In this document: piece after piece, positions 1 through 4,206 of the stretch
Position numbering within the stretch: the first letter of the stretch is position 1
Layout: each line of letters begins with the position of its first letter
NCBI GenBank assembly: GCA_964555565.1
Contig: CAZKTF010000219.1
Span: 1 to 6,268, forward strand
DNA: 6,268 bases
Reading direction: 5' to 3'
DNA from: CAZKTF01 sp964555565
GTDB lineage: Bacteria > Planctomycetota > JAJSAM01 > JAKLKS01
Notes under the pieces: model-generated
Database searches by the model: none
Told to the model about the DNA's origin: nothing
What the model saw: the letters and a program-made list of their open reading frames with translations, nothing else
Program-made: the position numbers and the translations under genes

Positions 1-91
1 CCGGGGCCCCGGGCGGCGGGGGCGGGGGGAGCGCGGCGCACGCCGCCAGCAGCGCCAGGGGCCCGAGGAGTGCGGCGGGGCGCGGGGTCAC
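1..91 (-). CDS. N-terminus of a putative lipoprotein, cut by the left edge
   Basis: From the GTG at 91-89 the frame is open to the window edge. It gives a short n-region with one Arg (MTPRPA), a hydrophobic stretch (ALLGPLALLA) and a lipobox LAAC, with Cys at residue 18. A Pro-rich tract (ALPPPPPPGAP) follows, like the flexible linker common after a lipidated cysteine. Signal peptidase II would cleave before the Cys and the protein would be anchored in a membrane. Nothing of the mature domain is visible, so the function is unknown. The start is uncertain. GTG 91 has no ribosome binding site (CCTCCGCCCC lies upstream), and an in-frame TTG at 133 would add 14 residues including four Arg. The gene follows its neighbour by 50 nt and is probably co-transcribed. 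A chance reading frame in G+C-rich DNA is possible, but the lipobox makes it less likely. Confidence 0.5.
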   Translation of the reverse strand, partial: MTPRPAALLGPLALLAACAALPPPPPPGAP

Positions 92-141
92 GGGGCGGAG
101 GATACCGGCACGGCGAAGGGGGGACGAGCGCAACTACGGCA

Positions 142-690
142 TCAGTCCTCCAGGAACTTGTCCCACGCCTTCTTCGCCCTCCTCCGGTCGCTCGGGGAGC
201 TCCCCGGGACGAAGTTCCCGTTCGGAGGCTTCGCGCGACCGAAGAGCCCCTCCGTGATGCGCCAGATGAGGTCCTGGCCGACGCGGTCGGGATCGACCAT
301 GAGGTGGGTGAGCCCCCGGACCGCCTTCTTCCTCTCCTTGCCGAGCGTGGCGACGTCCAGCCGGGTCGCCTCGACGTTGAACCGGGTGACGAAGACCTCG
401 GTGGCCCTGCCGCGCTCCGCCTCCCTGAGGCCGACGTCCTCGATGTACTTGGCGAGCTGGGCGACGACGTCGGCAAGGGCGCCCTTCCCCTCCTCGCAGG
501 CCTTCATCTCCCGTTCGAAGGGCGTGACGGGCTTGCTGGCCACCTCCGTCCGGTCCTTGCGGAGCCGGTCGCGGAGCCAGTCCATGCAGAGGGCGTCCGG
601 GGTCTTCGGGGCGCGGGCCGCGGCCTCGGAGGCGAGGCCGAGGAGCGCCGTCGCCGCGACGGCGGCCGCGAGGAAGGGCCGGGCCCTCAC
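142..690 (-). CDS. Secreted protein of unknown function, 182 aa
   Basis: I do not recognise a family. The start is GTG at 690-688, which overlaps the upstream stop as GTGA. This fits translational coupling, and a GGAAGG-type ribosome binding site lies about 9 nt before it. The frame stays open upstream to 918, but that stretch is the out-of-frame end of the previous gene and is Arg/Gly-rich. The N-terminus is a clear Sec signal peptide (MRARPFLAAAVAATALLGLA), probably cut after SEAAA near residue 25. The mature part (about 157 aa) is predicted largely helical and highly charged. Only two cysteines remain, C35 and C65, which could form a disulfide in the periplasm. A Gly/Pro/Asn/Ser-rich break near 151-166 (KPPNGNFVPGSSPSD) precedes a basic C-terminal helix ending KFLED. 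Its place after two pilins and a secreted TPR-like protein suggests a periplasmic partner of that system, which is inference only. Confidence 0.75.
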   Translation of the reverse strand: MRARPFLAAAVAATALLGLASEAAARAPKTPDALCMDWLRDRLRKDRTEVASKPVTPFEREMKACEEGKGALADVVAQLAKYIEDVGLREAERGRATEVFVTRFNVEATRLDVATLGKERKKAVRGLTHLMVDPDRVGQDLIWRITEGLFGRAKPPNGNFVPGSSPSDRRRAKKAWDKFLED

Positions 691-2381
691 CGCCACTTCA
701 CCTTCCGGAAGCCGCCGACCCCGTTGCACACGGTGCAGAGGACCTGCTCGGTCTCGCCCGTGGCCGCGACGTTTATCGTGCGGGTCCCGGTGCCGCCGCA
801 GGCCTCGTCCGGCTCCAGCCGCGACGACACGACCTCGAAGAACGCGGCCCTCTCGGCGAAGTAGGAGAGGAGCCAGTCCCGCTTCTCCTTGGCCGTGGTC
901 TCCTTCCGGTTCCACCACTCGTCGGCGGTGATCGGCTTGGGAGGGGGCGCGGAGTTCTGCTTGAGGTTCTGGATCTGCCTCGCGGGCTGCCTCTGGTTGC
1001 GGCCCCCCGACTGCGGCGCCGGCGCGGCCTTCTTCGACACGAGCTTCGGCTTCTCCACGATGAACGTCCCGTACCCGTAGGAGGTCGTCGTGAGGCCGGA
1101 CTTCTGCCGGTCCTTCCAGAACTGGAGGAGCTCCTTCTGGAGCGACTCCTCGGAGAAGGGGCTCTCGGACGGGTCGGCGACCGGGGCCGCGGGGGCCGGT
1201 CCGGAGGCCTTCGCGGCGGCGGCGGCCGCGGCGGCCGCGGCCTTCGCCCGCGCCTCCTTGTCCTTCTGGCTCCAGCCGAGGTCGTCGAGCAGGCTCCTCC
1301 AGAGGTCCTCCTGCACCTGCCGCGAGGCGTACTGCCGCGCCCCGTCGAAGGTCCCCTGCGCCTGGAGGATCGCCTTCTGGTCCCTCGGGAGGCCCGGCGG
1401 GATGTCCTTCGCCAGGTCCTCCTTCGCCCTGGCGTCGAAGAGCCGGCGCAGGCGGTGGAAGACCTCGACCGGGAGGAGGCGCTGGAAGAACACGCGCCGG
1501 TCGGCCTCCACGCGGAACGCGAGGTCGGAGATGTGGAGCTCGGCCAGGACCTCCTTGTCCTGGACGTCCTTCATCATGCGGGCGACCTGCTCGCGGGCCT
1601 CCTGGTAGTAGCCGGCGGCCTTCCGGAAGTCGGCGTGGTTGGCCCCGGCCAGGCGGAGCAGGTTGCGGACCCCGTGGATGCGCTCCTGGAGGGCCTTGTT
1701 CTTGAGGAGGATCTCCAGATTCGCGAGCCGGGAGTCGAGGGTCTTCCCCCGGTCGGTGAGGACGAACTCGTTGTCCTCCTTCGCCCGGAGGTAGTGCTCC
1801 TTCGCCCGGTCGTAGGCCCCCACCTTCCGCGCGTACTCGGCGAGGTCGAAGTGGGAGTACCCGTTGTTCGGGTTCATCTCCTGCCGCTTCGCCTCGTAGG
1901 CCTGCTCCGGCGTGTAGACCTGCGGGAGGTCGAGGCGCGCGGGCTCGATCTTCGTGAGGGCGGCCCGGGGGAAGACCTGCGCCAGCCCCTCGGAGACGAA
2001 GGTGATGCTCGCGTCCGGGTTGCCGAGGTCGTCGGGGTTCTTGATGAGGCCGAGCCGGAAGTTGCCCCCCGCGAACCAGACCTTGTGCCCGTCCACCTTG
2101 AGGGACTCGTCCTCGTCCGGCTCCTTCAGGCCCAGCACGAGCTGCCAGCGCTCCCGGTCCACGGCGATGAGGTGCTCCCAGCGGACGCGCACGAGGCCGC
2201 CCGTCGAGAACAGGCGCACCTTGAGGGCGTCCTCGCTCACGAAGCCCCGCTCCACGGTCCCGTGGAGGCTCTTGCCGTTGCCCAGGCGGAGGATGTCCGC
2301 CCGGGTCTCGCCGGCGACGAGCGCCAGCGCGGCCGCCGCCAGGGCGCCTCCCGCCAGGCTCCTCCGGATCCGATCCCGCAT
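687..2381 (-). CDS. Secreted TPR-like protein with C-terminal cysteine (zinc-type) motif, 564 aa
   Basis: I favour ATG 2381 over the in-frame GTG at 2390. AGGAG lies 10 nt before the ATG but only 3 nt before the GTG. Residues 1-28 form a Sec signal peptide, probably cut before DILRLGNG. Residues 29-77 look like a small SH3/Sm-like beta barrel: a LxNGxxxxGxV pattern, then GGLVRVRWEHLIAVD. A TPR-like helix pair lies near 177-200 (FDLAEYARKVGAYDRAKEHY), followed by long charged helices to about 380. A run of ten alanines at 381-390 opens a Pro/Ala linker, and a second basic Gln/Asn/Pro-rich linker spans about 448-482. The C-terminal block has EWW near 488 and then DEACGGTGT and CTVCNGVGG (Cys 528, 549, 552), resembling half of a DnaJ-type zinc centre with one Cys missing. 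The stop overlaps the next start by 4 nt. Its role is unknown; a periplasmic scaffold is plausible. I have seen similar architecture in planctomycete secreted proteins, a memory I could not check. Confidence 0.85.
   Translation of the reverse strand: MRDRIRRSLAGGALAAAALALVAGETRADILRLGNGKSLHGTVERGFVSEDALKVRLFSTGGLVRVRWEHLIAVDRERWQLVLGLKEPDEDESLKVDGHKVWFAGGNFRLGLIKNPDDLGNPDASITFVSEGLAQVFPRAALTKIEPARLDLPQVYTPEQAYEAKRQEMNPNNGYSHFDLAEYARKVGAYDRAKEHYLRAKEDNEFVLTDRGKTLDSRLANLEILLKNKALQERIHGVRNLLRLAGANHADFRKAAGYYQEAREQVARMMKDVQDKEVLAELHISDLAFRVEADRRVFFQRLLPVEVFHRLRRLFDARAKEDLAKDIPPGLPRDQKAILQAQGTFDGARQYASRQVQEDLWRSLLDDLGWSQKDKEARAKAAAAAAAAAAKASGPAPAAPVADPSESPFSEESLQKELLQFWKDRQKSGLTTTSYGYGTFIVEKPKLVSKKAAPAPQSGGRNQRQPARQIQNLKQNSAPPPKPITADEWWNRKETTAKEKRDWLLSYFAERAAFFEVVSSRLEPDEACGGTGTRTINVAATGETEQVLCTVCNGVGGFRKVKWR
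1212..1241 (-). repeat. GCN run encoding ten consecutive alanines
   Basis: Ten GCG/GCC/GCT-family codons in a row encode Ala 381-390 of the secreted TPR-like protein. The DNA holds two GCGGCCGC palindromes (1222-1229 and 1231-1238), so it is both a triplet repeat and a self-complementary tract. It sits between a charged helical region and a Pro/Ala/Ser linker, so it probably extends a helix or acts as a spacer rather than forming a binding site. Confidence 0.85.
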
Positions 2382-2400
2382 CGCGCTCACCTTCTCCTGT

Positions 2401-2913
2401 TCAGCGGGGCTTCTCGTCGCCCCCGCCCTTCTTCTCGTCCGCCTTCTCCTCGTCCACCGTCCGCGACGTCCGGAGCTCGATCGCCGGCAGCCGGCTCCTC
2501 CCCAGGAGCAGGTTCTGCGTCCGATCGCGCCCCCCCTCCTGCTGGAGGACGACCTTCGCCCGCACCGCCTCGGTCGCCGCGACGCCCGGGAGGAGGGAGA
2601 ACTCCACCGAGTAGCTTACACCCGGGACGCGGGCCGTGGAGCGATCGACGAGGGGGGGAGGGACCGGCTCCCGCGGGGAGGGGAGCCAGCGGTCGAAGAG
2701 GTCCTGCGCCTCCAGGCGCGCCTCCTCCAGGGCCCGGGCCACCCGCACGTCGGCCTCGCGCCGGATGTGGAGCGCGATCGCGGCCCCGAAGGCGGAGAGG
2801 ACGCAGATGGAGCCCACGGCGAGGATCGCGAGCGCGATCATCACCTCGAGGAGCGTGAACCCGCGCGCGCGGGCGGGGAGGCGGGCCGGGGTCTTCGAAC
2901 GGGGCCTAATCAT
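2401..2913 (-). CDS. Prepilin-type minor pilin or pseudopilin (GspI/PilV-like), 170 aa
   Basis: The N-terminus is a textbook class III signal: a basic 18-residue leader (MIRPRSKTPARLPARARG), then FTLLEVMIALAILAVGS. Cleavage is expected between G18 and F19, with the conserved Glu at +5 (E23). A membrane-spanning helix of about 25 residues follows. The prepilin peptidase PilD/GspO would cut and N-methylate it, and the helix would pack into a pilus or pseudopilus. The rest is short: an amphipathic helix to about residue 75, a Pro-rich turn (SPREPVPPPLVD), a beta-rich part to about 150 and a charged Lys/Glu/Gly tail. Length and the LLEVMIALAI core suggest GspI or PilV, but the globular part cannot confirm it. 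The ATG overlaps the end of the previous gene by 8 nt (ATGATTAG), with GAGG 6 nt upstream, so the two pilins are probably translationally coupled and made in similar amounts. Confidence 0.88.
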   Translation of the reverse strand: MIRPRSKTPARLPARARGFTLLEVMIALAILAVGSICVLSAFGAAIALHIRREADVRVARALEEARLEAQDLFDRWLPSPREPVPPPLVDRSTARVPGVSYSVEFSLLPGVAATEAVRAKVVLQQEGGRDRTQNLLLGRSRLPAIELRTSRTVDEEKADEKKGGGDEKPR

Positions 2914-4177
2914 TCCAGTCCTCGCGGAAGGAGGGGATGTCGATCTCGCGGATGACGGTGACCCCCGAGTGCACGAGGTCCCCGGCCGCGTGGGGCTGCT
3001 TGCGCGTCCCGCGGGCCCCGCGCTGGTCCACGACGAAGCCGTCCCGATCCCGGCCGCTCCAGCGGATCCACTCGGTCCCGATCTTGACGAAGCGGGAGGC
3101 GGGGTCGGCGTCCTTGGCGAAACGGGTGTCGCTCACGGGGATGAGCTTGTCCTCCTCCCCGATCGAGCGGTCCAGCTCCCGGGCCGCGGCGTCCTTCCCG
3201 ACCCGCTCGAGGACGAGGGTGACGCGGACCCGCCGCGGGAAGACGTCGTCGGTGGGGTCGGCCAGGGAGGCGGCGCCCCTGGCCAGGTAGAAGCGCCCGG
3301 GGCCGGCGCCGGCGGGCATGATGCCCCGGGTGGAGTCCCACGTCGGGGAGAGCCCGCCGTCGGCGGGGCCGACCTCGCGGGAGGAGGTCCCCCCCGCCTC
3401 GCCGCCGGAGTCGGAGCGCTTCGTGGTCCGGGTCCAGAACTCGAAGGAGAGGTGGAGGATCCCTCCGAAGACCGGCCGGAGCCGCTCCGCCGCCGCCTCC
3501 CGCGTCCAGATCCCGGCCCGCGCGTCGGGCCGCATCCGGGGCGCGACCGGGTCCCAGGGGAGGAAGCTCAGGTTCCCGCCGATGGGCGTGCGCTGCCCGC
3601 GGTAGAGGACCCCGACCGCCGCGTCCCCCTCCGTCTGGCCCGGCTCCGCGGCCTTGCGGCCCGGGACGAGGAAGTACTGGACCTCCAGCTTGCCGCCCGG
3701 CGCGCGCAGGTCCTTCTCGGCCAGTTCCCTCTCGTCGTCCACCCCGTCGAGGCGCCCGCGGGCCCCGGGCTTCTCGCCGGCTCCCCTCGTCTGGCGATCG
3801 GTGACTTCGCCCGGCAGGCTCCGCACGAAGGCGAGCCGGGGGGCCTCCACGTCCGGCATCCCGTCGCCGGTCACGTCGAAGGGGACTTCGTCGGCCCAGA
3901 AGCGGACGTCCGGCTCCCCCTCCGGGCTCGAGGACCGGATCCAGACGTTGCCGAAGTCGTCCTCGAACATCCGCTCGGCGTCCTGGACGGCGTCCTGGAT
4001 CTCGCTCCCGGCGTGGCCCCTCTCGAGGAAGCCCGTGGACTGGCGCAGGAGGGCGATGAGGGCGATGGAGAGGACCGAGAAGAGGCCCATGGCGACGAGG
4101 ATCTCGACGAGGGAGAATCCGCTTTCGCCCGCACACGGCACGCGGGCTACGGCGGACGGGCCCCCTTCACCCGCCAT
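2906..4177 (-). CDS. Large prepilin-type minor pilin (GspJ/PilW-like) with C-terminal RG-GT-H module, 423 aa
   Basis: After a 20-residue leader comes GFSLVEILVAMGLFSVLSIA. Cleavage is expected at G20/F21 with Glu at +5 (E25), then a hydrophobic helix to about 44. An amphipathic stretch (EIQDAVQDAERMFEDDF, about 59-75) follows, typical of GspJ/PilW. At 423 aa it is about twice the usual GspJ length. Other features are DVTGDGMPD (101-109), resembling a calcium-binding loop, and a beta-strand pattern GGILHLSFEFWTR (238-250). A low-complexity Gly/Ser region spans 255-276. A module at about 363-404 (IGTEWIRW, RGARGT, H396, DLV) is shared with the upstream gene. The leader is unusual, with one Arg and three Glu instead of a basic segment. 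The ATG at 4177 is chosen because a G-rich tract precedes it; the frame stays open to 5047 but there overlaps the upstream gene. The start lies inside a strong hairpin. It probably joins the pilus or pseudopilus tip. Confidence 0.88.
   Translation of the reverse strand: MAGEGGPSAVARVPCAGESGFSLVEILVAMGLFSVLSIALIALLRQSTGFLERGHAGSEIQDAVQDAERMFEDDFGNVWIRSSSPEGEPDVRFWADEVPFDVTGDGMPDVEAPRLAFVRSLPGEVTDRQTRGAGEKPGARGRLDGVDDERELAEKDLRAPGGKLEVQYFLVPGRKAAEPGQTEGDAAVGVLYRGQRTPIGGNLSFLPWDPVAPRMRPDARAGIWTREAAAERLRPVFGGILHLSFEFWTRTTKRSDSGGEAGGTSSREVGPADGGLSPTWDSTRGIMPAGAGPGRFYLARGAASLADPTDDVFPRRVRVTLVLERVGKDAAARELDRSIGEEDKLIPVSDTRFAKDADPASRFVKIGTEWIRWSGRDRDGFVVDQRGARGTRKQPHAAGDLVHSGVTVIREIDIPSFREDWND
2968..3091 (-). 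other. RG-GT-H module, copy C (in the prepilin)
   Basis: Residues about 363-404 of the 423-aa prepilin read FVKIGTEWIRWSG, then VDQRGARGTRKQPHAAGDLV. The shared pattern is an aliphatic-Gly-x-Glu strand ending in an aromatic, a short turn, RGxxGTxxxxH, then a final strand ending in Val. This copy is the most compact of the three in the window and ends 22 residues before the stop. Confidence 0.65.
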
Positions 4178-4206
4178 AGCCCCCCCTGCGGGGGGGCGAC
4201 GGCGGG
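4170..4206 (-). promoter_or_regulatory. Hairpin burying the ribosome binding site and start codon of the 423-aa prepilin gene
   Basis: Read as mRNA, CCCGCC directly follows the upstream TAG. Then come GUC, GCCCCCCC, a GCA loop, GGGGGGGC, UAU and GGCGGG. The arms are exactly symmetric about 4188: 8 G:C pairs next to the loop, then a C/U mismatch, a U-A pair and a G-U wobble, then 6 more G:C pairs. The G-run is the only ribosome-binding-site-like sequence for the prepilin gene, and the AUG lies in the 3' arm, so both are closed in the folded state. A ribosome ending at the upstream TAG would cover the 5' arm and open it. There is no U-tract, so it does not look like an intrinsic terminator. The fold is seen in sequence; the regulatory role is inferred. 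Confidence 0.65.

Noticed and set aside
1..12. Perfect palindrome CCGGGGCCCCGG at the left edge
   Set aside because: It falls within Pro/Gly codons of the lipoprotein frame in very G+C-rich DNA, so chance and codon choice explain it.
691..918. Upstream extension of the 182-aa gene to a start at 918
   Set aside because: It covers the end of the TPR-like gene in another frame, is Arg-rich and would bury the clear signal peptide 77 residues inside.
4179..4197. The G:C hairpin as an intrinsic terminator
   Set aside because: No U-tract follows on either strand and it lies between two closely spaced co-directional genes. Translational control fits better, although attenuation is not excluded.
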